Source: Diploptera punctata
Lineage: Eukaryota > Arthropoda > Insecta > Blattodea > Blaberidae
DNA length: 64,000 nt
NCBI GenBank assembly: GCA_030220185.1
Contig: JASPKZ010010275.1
Location: 930,001-994,000, forward strand
Direction: 5' to 3'
The notes beneath the pieces were generated by a model. That model had not been told where the DNA came from. It saw only the letters and a program-made list of their open reading frames with translations, and searched no databases. Below, piece by piece: positions 21,244 through 32,330 of this stretch. A program made the position numbers and the translations under genes. Each line of letters begins with the position of its first letter. Within the stretch, counting starts at the first letter, position 1.

Positions 21244-21579
21244 ATCCATAGTAATTCTGCCCGAGGGCAGGTCTTTCACTGCAATCATAGAACTTTCATG
21301 ATATGCTTGCAGCTTTACTAGGTAACTGTAGGTGTGGTAGCTTCCCGTTGCATTCCACACCGGTGAAGGATGATGATGATGATGATGATAATAATGATAC
21401 GAATGATGATGGCCATGTGATTTCGGGTACCGTTTGGGTCTTAAAGGTTTCCTGACATTTGGCTTACAGGTGAGGAAAAACCCCGATAAAAAATTCACCT
21501 AGAAAAACTGCCCCGACCGGGGATCGAACCCGGGCCCGCTGCGTGACAAGGCAGCACGCTACCTCGAGACCACAGCGGT

Positions 21580-21582
<3 letters not shown>
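21241..21582 (-). mobile_element. SINE-A, complete
   Basis: Inverted full copy from atccatccatagtaattctg to the head ending ccacagcggtgga. The B-box complement ggggatcgaacccggg is perfect. It is bounded on both sides by (TA)n, so it probably inserted in a TA run that has since expanded. Confidence 0.85.

Positions 21583-21624
<42 letters not shown>
21583..21624. repeat. (TA)n microsatellite
   Basis: Pure TA run between SINE-A and a LINE 3' end. Confidence 0.9.
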
Positions 21625-21625
<1 letters not shown>

Positions 21626-21627
<2 letters not shown>

Positions 21628-22560
21628 TCTTCTTCCTCTTCTTGTTACAAGGATTAACCCTTTTTGGTTCGTTCCGGCTCCAAGTATTACAGCTGCTCTG
21701 TCCATCTCTTTCGTGGGCGTCCCCGATGTTTTTTTCCTCCTCTTGATTCATATCTCAGATTTTTCCTAGGCAATCTGTTGGTATCCATTCTGCAGACATG
21801 TTCATACCATTCTCTCCTATACTCTTCTATTTTATCTGCCAGACTGAATATTTGTAGTTCTTCTTCCTTTCATGTGATAGACCTACCGGTTTGTTACGGT
21901 CTCAATCCAACGTTTGAAGGGTCTCTTAAATATTTCTTGCCTGGTGGCTGGTAATTTAAATATTTGTAGTTCTTTGCGGATTCTTCGCTCCGATTTTTAT
22001 CCATTAAAGTATACCCTGCCACAAATCATACACATTTCATTTCTGCTGCTTCTATTCTTTTAATTGACTGTTTATTCAGAGTCCATATTTCTGAGCCATA
22101 CAATATTGCATGCACAGCCAATATTTTATACAATTTTAAAAGTGTTTCTTTTCTTACTTTCTTTCTCAGTGTTCATTTAAGTGTGCCACATACTCCGTAA
22201 ATATATTTGTAGTGTATTATTTATGTCTTTTTCTCTATTACAAACTAAAGATACACCCAGATAATTTAAATCTTTTATTTGTTCTAGCGTTTTCTCATTT
22301 AGTACTATTTTTGTTCTTTCCATTTCTTTGCCACACTGGACCATTACTTTAGTTTTTGTTAAAGATATTTCTAGGTTGTAATCTTGTGCAATATAATTTA
22401 ATTTAAAAATGTTTCTTTGTAAGTCATTCTCTGAAAACGCCATTACAGCCTGATCATCAGCAAATATGAGTGTCAACACGGGTTTTATTGTTAGAATTTA
22501 AAGTTATTTGCCACATTCTGACAACTTGGTCAATATATAAATTGAACAGTGTGTGTGTAG
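21626..22560 (-). pseudogene. RTE-like LINE reverse transcriptase fragment
   Basis: From right to left: TLFNLYIDQVVRMW, then IFADDQAVMAFSENDLQ (the YADD box as FADD), LEISLTKTKVM, DLNYLGVSL, ILYGSEIWTLNKQ, and REWYEHVCRMDTNRLPR with RGRPRKRW. Frames shift several times. Near 21870-21960 a piece of another LINE 3' end (accagccaccaggcaag, ggattgagaccgtaac) is inserted or duplicated; the same piece stands alone at 56166-56285. The 3' end carries a GAA-rich tail next to (TA)n. Confidence 0.75.
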
Positions 22561-22587
22561 TATATATATATATATATATATATATAT
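22560..22587. repeat. (TA)n microsatellite
   Basis: Short TA run after gtgtgtgtgtag. Confidence 0.85.
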
Positions 22588-22813
22588 GCCATTGTAATTT
22601 TCAGTATCTACTAGATAGGATCGGCGAAGATCTGTAACATTTCAACAGATTAACCAAACAAATCTTTGATTTTTTTCCTTAACCGTAAAAAATTCAAACC
22701 AACTGGTTTAAAGAAATGGAATGCTCCTATAGAGTAGATGATAAAGTTATAAAATTTGTTGTAGTTCCAAATGTTTTCATCATCCTTGTGCAAAAAAGAC
22801 ACTGAAACATTAA

Positions 22814-23489
22814 TCTTAAATTGGCAAAACACAAATTTCTTCTGTTAGTTATTTGAATGTGGCGGACCTCATTGAAAACGGAATGTAGTGTAATTGTTAT
22901 TATTATGTATATTGTATAACACTGAGCATCAAAAAATAAACTTTTTTTTTATTTCAGGAAGAAACATATGTGATTCTGATAGTATTTCTTCTCCTGAATT
23001 CAAATGTGATATCGGTTTTTCTCCATCAAGCAAGGTTTCCGAGAGACAGGAATTTTTTATTTCAAACACATTCGTAACTACACAATATTCGAACATTCGG
23101 ACTCGCCTATAAAGTAAGAAATGACGATTTTCTGTTATATTTTGCCTGTGGAGCATCCTTCTTGATGGTTCAACAATAATCGGCAAGCATATTAGGATTC
23201 CATTTGCCTTGACATCTCTTCTCCATAGCTGAAATCTCCTGAGTTAGCTAATTTGGTTTTATTTTACAATGGACAAATGGACGAAAAAATGTTTATTAAA
23301 AATAATTATTTAAATCCATTAATTGAAATTGAAATAAAAACCTGTGAACAATAGAGAAATTCCGAACTCATATTTGAAATCGCGACAAAAAACTGCATTA
23401 TTTTTGTTCGTTTTCTTCTGATTTATTTAAACTATTAAGTTAATTGAACCAACTGATGTATCCTAAAGGATACATTACGAATTTAAGGG
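22814..23489. mobile_element. piggyBac-like MITE, copy J3, interrupted by element K
   Basis: TTAA stands immediately outside both ends (22810-22813 and 23490-23493). The left part 22814-22925 and right part 23392-23489 match J2 head and tail (ggcaaaacacaaatttcttc; ttcgttttcttctgattta). The roughly 465 bp between them is element K. Confidence 0.75.
22926..23391 (-). pseudogene. Element K, copy 2 (EQGEHFHQ-family exon remnant)
   Basis: Minus-strand translation retains AMEKRCQGKWNPN, MLADYC and DAPQAKYNRK with stops. Flanking similarity to 4590-5005 covers aataattatttaaatccatt on one side and gaattcaggagaa on the other. It lies inside MITE J3 and so inserted after it. Confidence 0.55.
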
Positions 23490-23495
23490 TTAAAT

Positions 23496-23999
23496 GTTAT
23501 AGAAAATTCACTAACTCGAGCAGTTAAATAAACTATTCAAGATGAAAACATAAAGTACCAAGATAATCTTCACAAAAATCCAAATATATTATTTCGGAAG
23601 AAGAGTGAAAAACAATATCAGAAATAATGAAGGAATACTGGGCACTAAGTAAGGAATAACACACAGAGAAACGATTGATCCGACGTAACCCAAAGAGGGT
23701 TAAACGAATAATGAAAAAAATATTTTAGTATCTCCCTGAAATAACGTAATTGAGGGGATGTATTGGGGTACCCAATATAATATTGCCTAACGACTCAGAG
23801 CCTGAGCAATAAAAACGGATAGAAGCGGCCAACGGGAGGGTTATAGTCCCCCCAAACGCTCACGGGCTCTACTCACAAAATGGCGATGTGGGTCCTGGAA
23901 ATAGAACCCGGTGTGTTAGACATCGAAGACGAACAACAGCTTACATAACATTATACTAATAATATACATTATTGCAACCAAATGACCATGTAGAAAGAT
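23496..23999. other. No gene recognised
   Basis: A stretch near 23815-23935 is less AT-rich and has a weak B-box-like aatagaacccggtg, possibly a decayed tRNA-derived repeat. Nothing firm. Confidence 0.3.
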
Positions 24000-24450
24000 C
24001 GCGTTTTTGCTTCAATTGTTTTCATGTCTGTTATCGAAGTTCCTATGTTTTTACATTCTAACAGGTGATATCGGTCGCAGTGCGACCCCCATATAGTTTG
24101 CACTTGCACTTTTCTTCTGGGTTATGGCGATTCATTGCTGTACATATCCGGTGGTAGAAACCATGGGCCACGACTCTTGTCACGGTGTGTCTGAGGTCGT
24201 ATCTGGCTGCTTTCCATTCCATGTAAACCATCTTATCCGTTGCGTTGAACTCAGGCCTTATCTGTTCTCCCTTCTTGTTGAGTTCCCTCAGTAGTTCTTT
24301 CCAGGCATCTGTTGCCGGTACGAGTAGGTCCAGGTGGGGCTCTTCTAGGAAGATGGGTATGTTAGGCGTGAAGGTGTGTATTTTGATAAGCTTATTGCTG
24401 TCTTTAAGGGTGGCCATGAGTACAATTTGAGTGAAAATTGACCAAAACAC
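24000..24450 (-). pseudogene. 130-codon open frame, probably a LINE C-terminal remnant
   Basis: The frame 24450-24058 is well formed: LLVPATDAWKELLRELNKKG, then DKMVYMEWKAARYDLRHTV, HGFYHRICTAMNRHNPEEK and CKCKLYGGR. One base change of frame after that brings in RYHLLECKN, which with CKC would complete a C-terminal zinc knuckle like that of I/R1-type LINEs downstream of RNase H. That reading favours a retroelement fragment. A host exon remains possible because the frame is unbroken and uses mixed codons. No splice acceptor is obvious near the first ATGs. Confidence 0.45.
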
Positions 24451-25750
24451 ACATTTTGTGTTTTATTTCTCATAAAATTCTCCTAACAATCCTGTTCAAG
24501 AAAATATATAACTTATCGTTATTTCGCCATTATTAAAGCCATGGCGGCCATTTTGAAACTCCTACAGAACTAATGGCAAAAATGATACCAGTATATCAAA
24601 GATTGGCATTCAGATGTGTTACTGGAGGTGAGGTACAAAAGGAAAAACCCAAAATGGTAATGAGAGTCTCTACCATACACTTTGGCACAAATATCCAAAA
24701 GAAATATTTATTTCAACACAGAGATTGTAACTGTGTATTATTAAAGCAGTCAGAAGCATGAAAAACTTTGTAGCCTTTTTAATCAAAGTGTATTTTTCAA
24801 GTGCATGCCCATTTTAAAAAAGTTCCATGCACTGCAAGTTTTGCCTTATTCAACTGACATTTTCAGCACGTATCTGCAAGAATATAAAGAACCCAAATTA
24901 CATAGGATATTAATCATACTCAAAATGCTCATGAGTTATGATTTTTTATATTGTCATATTTATCTCGATTTTCGCCAACATGAAAAATCAGTTAAAAACA
25001 TTTTGTTTCCTTAAAAGTATTAACAGTACAGAAAAATCCAATACAAATTTAGAACCAATGAGTATAACAAATATCCTAACAAAATATTGGAACAAAATAT
25101 TGAAAATTGTACTGCAAGGAACTTTTATAATTCATTAAAATAAAAAAAGAGGAAAATAATGTAACTTGCAAACTAATACAACAAATCTCTTGACATTTAT
25201 CATAAATGTTGTTCATACATGTAGACATACGTGGTGAAAATTTTAAAGAAATATCTTTATTAGTTTCGGAGTTTCAAAATTCATTCATGGCTATCCTTAA
25301 AAAGTGTGCTTTGACTTTCTCTATTTTCTCTAAGTTTGACTTATTTAGATTCTTCAAAATCCCTTCCAGGCCATGGGTCATAATTGGTATTATCTTTAAG
25401 CTGTCTCCAGGGATAGTTTACTCAGGTTTTTAATACAATTCGTTGCTCTTCTGGCCACTAAGGTGCGTTCTTTGATGTCCTTATCGAAGCGTGATTCCAA
25501 GATACATAACATTATAGAGAAGAATTTCATTTTGCTCATCTCCACAACACTGGGATGGCGCTGTAGATGTTTCAAGTCGCGGTGCTCAGGGTAGTTTGCC
25601 CTCCCAGTCTGTATAAGGAACTATGAACTAATATCTCTTTATGAGAGGCTATATCATCGTTCGATGCATGAGTTTTACATCACGCTGAATTTTCAACTAA
25701 AAGGGATTTATACATACATTATGAATCACTGAACTATGGTATTTATATAG
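24451..25750. other. No gene recognised
   Basis: Long AT-rich stretch with several short open frames and no recognised domain. A ccatggcggccattttg motif at 24540-24556 resembles a YY1-type site but is isolated. At 25440-25620 the minus strand has a 50-codon frame (MSKMKFFSIMLCILESRF) that I do not recognise. Confidence 0.3.
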
Positions 25751-25751
25751 G

Positions 25752-25924
25752 GTGTTCGGAAATTCATATTACAAACTTCTAGGGCTAGTAGAAGGGACTG
25801 AGTAGACAATATTTTGAATAGCAACCCACGTAAAAAAAGTGCCATTTCCGCGCTACAGCCATTACAATGTGTCGGATTTACTGGTGTTGTTTTGTAACCG
25901 GATAGGCAGTACATGACGTCATGG
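25752..25924. mobile_element. Possible end of a Tc1/mariner-like element
   Basis: Begins tatagggtgttcggaaattc, an end type common among mariner-related elements in insects. No matching inverted end was found. Confidence 0.3.
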
Positions 25925-26033
25925 ATTTTTCCGCCCTAGAAAATCCCATCGACCCCGATCGGGATTGAACCCGCGACCCTCGGAACTAGAGAGGCAAGGG
26001 TCATAACCACTAGTCCACCGCGGCCTACTTTGT
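25925..26033 (-). mobile_element. SINE-D head fragment
   Basis: Inverted tRNA-like head: gattgaacccgcgaccctcg (B-box complement) and ccactagtccaccgcggcc. The 3' half is missing. Confidence 0.7.
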
Positions 26034-26097
26034 ACGTATAGATACCAGACTTTCGCAAGACTTTATTTTATTTTAATTATTTTTAATATTCTATTGC

Positions 26098-26290
26098 ACG
26101 TCCACTGCTGTGGTCTCCAGGCGTCGTGCTGATCTGTCACGCAGCGGACCTGGGTTCGATCCCCGGTCGGGACAGTTTCCTGGGTGAGGTTCTTATCGGG
26201 GTTTTTCCTCACCTGTAAGACAAGTGTCAGGAAACCCCGAACATCGTATGACCATCGCAATCATCATCATCATCATTCATATTCATCTTA
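26098..26290 (+). mobile_element. SINE-B, 5' half
   Basis: Head (gtccactgctgtggtctcc, gggttcgatccccggtcg) and body through cattcatattcatctta. The sequence continues at 28037 after the Harbinger insertion. The last three bases, tta, are repeated at 28037-28039. Confidence 0.85.
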
Positions 26291-26679
26291 AGGTACGTAC
26301 ACATATGCGCGCCGCGAACACGAACGGCGCGCGCGGCGCGTGTTATGTTCGAGGAAATTATTAATTTCAACGAACCTCCTGCGATCCATAGGAAACCCAC
26401 AAACCTTCAGTAGACATTTTGCAGAGCAGGTGTAACCAACGATGTCTATTCCCTTTCCGTTCTCCCGCTTGTCCTGCATTCTTTCCCAAAAATAGGGACT
26501 TTTTTTAAATGCCGCGGGACGCGGGACAAATTGTTAAAAATCGGGACTGTCCCGCCAAAATCGGGACGTCTGGTCACGCTTATTACTTATTACATCTTAT
26601 AACTTTATTTATACTTTTCAAATATTTTTCAATATTATAGCATTAAAGGATTTAAAAAAAAAATATATGATTTGTATAT

Positions 26680-27016
26680 CCATCCATAGTAATTCTGCCC
26701 GAAGGCAGGTCCTTCACTGAAATCATAGCATTTTCATGCTATGCTTGCAGCTTTACTAGGGAATTGTGTAGGTGTGGTAGCTTCCCGTTGCTTTCCACAC
26801 CGGTGAAGGATGATGAGATGATGATAATATAATGATAAGGATGATGATGGCCATATGATTTCGGGGACCGTTTGGGCCTTAAAGTTTTCCTGACATTTGT
26901 CTTACAGGTGAGGAAAAACCCCGATAAAAACCTCACCCAGAAAAACTGCCCCGACCGGGGATTGAATCCGGGCCCCGCTGCGTGACAAGGCAGCACGCTA
27001 CCTCGAGACTACACGA
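26680..27016 (-). mobile_element. SINE-A nested inside the Harbinger element
   Basis: Complete inverted SINE-A. The perfect 11-bp direct repeat gatttgtatat lies at 26669-26679 and 27017-27027. B-box complement: ggggattgaatccggg. Confidence 0.9.
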
Positions 27017-27336
27017 GATTTGTATATATATGTTTAAAATTATTAAGAATCTATCTCACCATAACATGGCCTTAATTTTTAATAAAAATATACATGATTA
27101 TTATACTAGAGGTTGTACTTTATTGCACAAAGATACTAGTTTCTAAAAAAAAGGTATAAAAGGGATTCGTTATGCATTAATCAACCATTAAAATAACTAC
27201 TTACCTATTGAATATCAACATTTCACGAATGTTAAACATTTTTCTAATTGTATTAAAAAATATTTTTTCTCATTGCTTTCTTAGTTAATTTTGTTAATTT
27301 TATTATTATTAATATTATCCTGTTTAAATATTGTAT

Positions 27337-27340
<4 letters not shown>

Positions 27341-27388
<48 letters not shown>
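27341..27388. repeat. (TA)n microsatellite
   Basis: Pure TA run inside the Harbinger element. Confidence 0.9.
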
Positions 27389-27391
<3 letters not shown>

Positions 27392-27690
27392 GCATCTATA
27401 TTAGTTTGTATTACTTAAATTTATGCCTGAATTTGTTTTCTTGTTTTTATTGTTAATTGTTTTATGGCCATTATTTTTTGTATATTGCCCCTTAACATGA
27501 GCAGTCTTGCTCTTTGGAGTCTTTGAAGAAATAAATAAATAATTAGCAATAAATGTGTTTATATATTGTATTGTTTTGTGATACTTCATACATAGTATTA
27601 TGAAATGAACGTCTTAAATAAATAATGTTTTCTAAATAATTGTAATTTATGTATACAATTACAGTACACACGAAAAAAAAACACATATCA

Positions 27691-27984
27691 TTAAAAAAAA
27701 CAGGCATCTCCTTTCAATGATTTTTTAAAATGATCCTTATGTTGTGGATCCCACAATAATTGCTTGCTTCTATAAATGTCAACAAGTTTTAACACGGTTT
27801 CCTCTGACCACTCCATACTCAAATAATAGGTGCGCACCGAAAGCAACGAACCTCTCAGGTACCCGTCCAAATCTAAACAGCGAACCATCAAAGTGTTTGT
27901 GGAAAAAACCGACAATGAGTGGATCGTGGTGAGAGACACGCCGTTCGCGCGCACCTTAAAACCCCGTCCAAATCTGACGAACAT
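27691..27984 (-). pseudogene. MADF (Myb/SANT-like) N-terminal fragment of the Harbinger partner protein
   Basis: From the ATG at 27816 the frame reads MEWSEETVLKLVDIYRSK, QLLWDPQHKDHFKK and SLKGDAC, then stops. W-x(6-8)-L-I/V-x-x-Y and L-W-D-P-x-H are the first two helices of a MADF domain. In PIF/Harbinger elements the second ORF encodes a Myb/SANT/MADF protein that brings the transposase to the ends and into the nucleus. Only about the first 40 residues survive. The 56 codons upstream of this ATG are open but look like GC-rich terminal sequence and not protein. A domesticated or host MADF exon is less likely because it lies within the element ends. Confidence 0.65.
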
Positions 27985-28036
27985 GGTGCGGCGCGCGCGC
28001 CGTTCGTGTTCGCGGCGCGCATATGTGTACGTACCT

Positions 28037-28250
28037 TTAGATTAAGCTTAGATTAAGGACTCTCCTGGTGCACCACTATTAACACCAACGCCCATCATAT
28101 CATCGGGGCAACGTAACTCCGTCTTTCAGGCGCCCCGACCTCACAAGTGGGTTACAATTACGCCAATGCCAGGAGAGAACACCAGAAATGTCCATAAAGG
28201 TCAACCTAGGGCATTAAAAAATCTATTGCTATTATTTTTATTTTGTCTTA
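28037..28250 (+). mobile_element. SINE-B, 3' half
   Basis: Resumes at ttagattaagcttag and carries the SINE-B tail (actctcctggtgcacc, catcggggcaacgtaac, aatgccaggagagaacacc) to agggcattaaaaa. Confidence 0.85.
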
Positions 28251-29944
28251 TATTGTGTTCAAAAATGTTAAACAAAATATTACAAATTATATTTCGTTTT
28301 CAATTCATTATTAACAGCAATATATTGTATCGAGATACATTAAATCTTCTTTAAGATGTAAACAAACTAGTGATTTTTACATGGACAACGACAATATTGT
28401 TCGTTTACAATAATGCTTTCTACCTCCCAACTAATTACTCTACTCCAGTTGCTGAAAAAAAAGGATAAATGCGCATCAATTATGTAGACCTTATAAACGT
28501 AAATGGAATATGAAATTGAGTAATCTCTGTATGACAACGGCATTCGTGTTGGAGATGTGCCTTTTTTTGTGTAACATCATTCATAGCTTACGCTGAGCTA
28601 AATAACGTAGACAAAATGGTAAGTAGACCTACAGTTCTACCTTAGAAACCATAGAGAAACTTCGAATAGAGGGGAAACTGAGTACAGTGACATCTAAAAA
28701 ATTTCGGTCGTTTACGATGAACTACAATGAGCAAACTACAATGGTAGCGCTGTTTCGTAGTAACAGAATATGTAACTAAATAAAATTAATGCAAGGCACA
28801 CGGCGTGTTCACCGGTGTTCACTCGGGATTATGGGAAGTTAGCCATTTTGTAAATTAAATTTTTTAACTGCTATCCTTTCGTTCTATGTAGACGGTACTG
28901 TAAATTATCGAAAGTTAAAATCATTACTTAGATTTTATTTTACTCTAATTTGTAAGTAATTTCAAGCCTGTCTACATTTTTAATGTGAATCTATTTTCAA
29001 AGATAAACCTACTAAAGTGATAAAATTCTAAGATTTGTTAGGTTAGGAAGAGTGATGTTAGTGTACAGCCATTTCTCATAAACATTTTAAAAATGTGACT
29101 TTATAATGGATTTCAGATGTACGACATGGCTAAGGTTCTTTAATAAATATTGTATAAAATATGTATGTGAGAATAAGGGGGTAGGTCAATTGTACATATT
29201 TATTAAAAGAGCTCAAAATGCACGTTTTTAAATTTTAATAAACGAAAATAAATTAACATGTTTTATTTATTTACATTCTTCCGTTCTGTTAAAATTAAAG
29301 CAAATCTCTAGTTCTGAGAGACTGGGTATACATAATTCCAGAATTTAAGATTAATTAATACGTTATTTATTCCTATAAAAGGTAAATTCCATGATTATTC
29401 ACCAGATGGCGATATATAATTATAATTCATAATTTTACCACCAGGCGGTGCTGAATTTCATATTAGTACCAGAAAAAAATCGAAAAAATTTAGATGTAGT
29501 TAGTTGTTCCACACTAGCGCCGCTTATGGCATGTACGCGAAACTTGCCTACTTTCTTCTCTGGTACTCTGTGCTTAGAAACGACTTCCCTCCATTTTATA
29601 TTCACATGTCTACAGAAATGTCAGATATAATAATTTAATAACCAATTGGGTTGGTGTTCACTTGATGAAAATCCATATTCATTAATTAAATAAAAATAAA
29701 ACTTAGTTTTATTTGATTTTCATAAATAAGAAAATCTAATAATTTATGTCTCTGAGTGTATAAAAAAATCCCATTTACCTTCATTGTAAAGAGATACAAT
29801 AGATAAGAAATATACTGCCATTCTTGGGGTTGTGTGAATATATGGACAAATGAATATACTATATAAATATGTTTCTTGCGCAATAGTGCAATCTGTCCTA
29901 CTTACAGCAATGGCGACCATGATTGAAATTTCAATTTCCTGAAT
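28251..29944. other. Gene-poor, possibly unique sequence
   Basis: No open frame above about 65 codons, no recognised repeat and no RNA gene. Near 28825-28855 a block, gggattatgggaagttagcc, sits next to attttg; it has a weak resemblance to promoter motifs, but I see no transcript structure. Confidence 0.35.
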
Positions 29945-30450
29945 TTCGGGGTTAAATAAACTGTAATATTACATATTACTTACCGCGTGCGGGAAGTAAA
30001 ACCACTGCCCTTTATGCATACTACGTACAATGTATATACAAAAACATATCCAAAAGGTAGTGTTAATATACATTATACGAAACAAATCACTGCATTTTAA
30101 ATGAACTGAACTTTATTTGAAACAATATAAAACAATAAATTCGTACTTGCCGTCATTTTAACCTGGTTGGTGCCACGGCCTGCTGTAGTCTCAACTAAAT
30201 TATTTTCTGCATTTAGCGTATATACATTGGCCAGACTGCTACAGTCAGTTAGTTGTCTATAACGAACGGAAATATATCCAACAAAAATATTATTTTACTA
30301 TTATCTACTATTTTGAAAACACCATCGTGCAAAAAATAATGTATAATACACGTTTGTGAAGAGTTTTACAGAATCTTGGAAATTGAAAAACTCGCTATGT
30401 AAAAACCACTTCTCAACTTCGCACTGCAATATACTATTTCAGGTTTTTTA
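29945..30450 (-). repeat. Dispersed repeat family I, uninterrupted copy
   Basis: Inverted match to 19735-20490 without the MITE: gggaagtaaaaccactgccc, acaatgtatatacaaaaac, cgtacttgccgtcatttta, acagcaggc-type junction near 30178, and ccacttctcaacttcgcac. It gives the empty-site sequence for the MITE at 19982. A motif aaaatgacggcaag in this family is close to a Pho/YY1 site. Confidence 0.65.
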
Positions 30451-30789
30451 ATATAGATCTAAATGCCACGATAGAAATTAAAGAAGCAGACGAAATAACC
30501 GCATCACAACGATGGAATCACAAGACTAACTTACAAAGAACTCTGTTATATACCAAAAGGGAAATGAAAATTTGGACGTCCTACAAAATATTGGCTAATT
30601 GTTTCGAAACATTAACGGGTCATAGAGCTTAATCATGGAAGCTCTAGGCTATTAATTGTGCGAAATCATGTAAGTGCATAATTTTGAGAGTATACGGAAG
30701 GTTGTTTCTGATCCCTGATAACAAATGATTTTTAAGTTTTACCTTAAGAAAATCCGTGTTTCCACCATCGAGCATGGTCTATTTGATGG
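30451..30789. other. No gene recognised
   Basis: At 30480-30610 it has a codon-like texture but no open frame I can assign. Confidence 0.3.
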
Positions 30790-31850
30790 ATCGTCACCCG
30801 AGCTATGGTTCGGCTTTGGAGTTTCCGCTGCAGAAGACTCTTACGCAGCACAGCCATGTCTAGAAGTTCCTACTCCTATTTATATGCTTTCCAGAGACCG
30901 TCTATTGTTCGAGGACGCCTGTTTCCCAGTGCCCTTTTGAAGGGTCCAAAGACACGAAGTCCATGGGTGATCATCAGGAGGCTTCACTGGGATGTTGCTG
31001 AATGGAATAGTATGTATTCCAGTTTCCTGTTCCATTTCTCCAGGAATGTCAGGGTTGAACCCGAAGTGTGGCTGGAGGCCTTGTCTTGGTGCACCCAGAC
31101 TTGGTTTTTGTCTGTACCATAGAGAGCTGGGATTTCAGTCGGGTAAATTGGGGTGCGAACTTCTTCCTGGTAGTACTGGGAGTTGATTTTGGCCTTTTTA
31201 GCTATTCTACGAATGGTCAGTTTTTCATTGTAGCAATATCCCGCGATGACCATAAATCCATTGGAGAAACTTTCTCTGCATTCGGCATACCACTTTTGAA
31301 ATTTTTTTCACCCCTTTCTCTATAGTAAATTGCCCGATATGTGTTGCAGTCTCCTAGATAAACATATGCTTCATCAAGTGTGACCAAAAAGTTCCATTTT
31401 TCTCCTGCCAGGTGCTTTTCATAGTTTGCTGCTGTTGGTGCAGCATTCGGCAATGTGACGTGGCATCAATTTATGAAGCCTGCTTTTGTGGTGCTTCTCC
31501 ATGTTTAGATCTTTGTTTATTATGGTGTTTACAGTTTTAAGGGATATTCCCAATCTGTTCGCAATCACCCTTTGTGTGGCAGGGTTACCACCAGAGATAA
31601 GGACCTTGATCTTTCTGATTACATCTGGGGTGCGGGTAGTAGCAGGTCGTGGATTTGCCCATTTTTGTTTTCCTTTTGGAATTAATCCCAAGCGACCCTT
31701 TCCATTTTTATTAAGCACTGAGCTAATTCCACACTTTGACACCATAAAATAACTTTTTGCAAGCCTCAATAATCGCGGAATAACTATAATTTGCGTCGGA
31801 AAGGGGAGTAATGTACTCTTCCCAAAACGGGTCTATCTGATTAGGCATTA
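30790..31850 (-). pseudogene. Mariner-type transposase pseudogene
   Basis: A minus-strand reading from the ATG at 31848 (MPNQIDPFWEEYITPLSD) passes several frame breaks. A paired-type helix-turn-helix follows: TPDVIRKIKVLI, then ATQRVIANRLGISLKTVN. Next come the catalytic-region blocks FLVTLDEAYVYL (first aspartate), VWVHQDKASSHTS (second aspartate) and, near 30960, SPMDF followed by a LKRALGNRR-like region (third acidic site). Tc1/mariner transposases cut and paste elements at TA. This copy lacks an intact frame. Clear terminal inverted repeats were not found on either side. Confidence 0.75.
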
Positions 31851-32004
31851 TGAAAGCAACACGCGTGCGAGTGTAACAGAAGCAGCACACGGACTGGTTT
31901 GATCACCTCGCAGACTCCTGCCCTGATGACTCACACTCCAACGTCACAATCTACTTGGCAAATCGTTATTAGAGATCGGAAACTACCCTTCGTAAATATT
32001 AAAT

Positions 32005-32330
32005 GTCGGCCGCGGTGGAATAGTGGTTATACTCCTTGCCTCTGGCTCCAAGGGTCGCAGGTTAAAACCCGCCGGGTCTATGGAATTTTTAGGACGGATA
32101 AATCATAGGAGTATATCCTCTGGGAGGGACGTTAAACCGGGGTCCCAGTCTGGAAATATTCAAGGTCCTTAAGCGTGAATAAAGAGGCCTTTAAGCAAAA
32201 TTTACCGACATCAACGTCCTAGTAATACCTTAGTTGCCTGTTAGATGTCTCACTGGGTCGGTGTGTTGACCGCATGCCATCCATGACATCTACGAGCAAA
32301 TAAGGTAACTAAAAATCAACTTGGTCTAGT
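32005..32330 (+). mobile_element. SINE-D
   Basis: tRNA-like head gccgcggtggaatagtggtt with a decayed B-box (gcaggttaaaacccgc). The body has ctctgggagggacgttaaac and ggtcccagtctggaaat and ends with the cgtcctagtaatacctta block. Confidence 0.75.

Larger units (their letters stand above)
26291..28036. mobile_element. PIF/Harbinger-like element, 1,746 bp, inserted in SINE-B
   Basis: Perfect 45-bp terminal inverted repeats (26291-26335 and 27992-28036; the ends begin aggtacgtacacatatgcgc and continue GC-rich) are flanked by TTA on both sides. The uninterrupted SINE-B at 49423 has a single tta here, so TTA is the target-site duplication. A 3-bp TTA/TAA target and a MADF-type partner protein are hallmarks of PIF/Harbinger. 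A MADF-like fragment is present but no DDE transposase was found, so this is a non-autonomous derivative. It contains a SINE-A, a cgggac-rich segment at 26510-26575 resembling a hAT-type end, and a (TA)n run. Confidence 0.85.

Noticed and set aside
24058..24450. A confident host gene
   Set aside because: The frame is clean, but its end can be read in a shifted frame as a LINE zinc knuckle, and no splice sites or start context support a host gene.
24536..24560. YY1-type promoter at ccatggcggccattttg
   Set aside because: Single motif without other promoter elements, exon or donor nearby.
26478..26580. Separate hAT element inside the Harbinger element
   Set aside because: Only one hAT-like end motif (repeated cgggac) is visible. 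Without a second end or an 8-bp duplication I leave it as a note.
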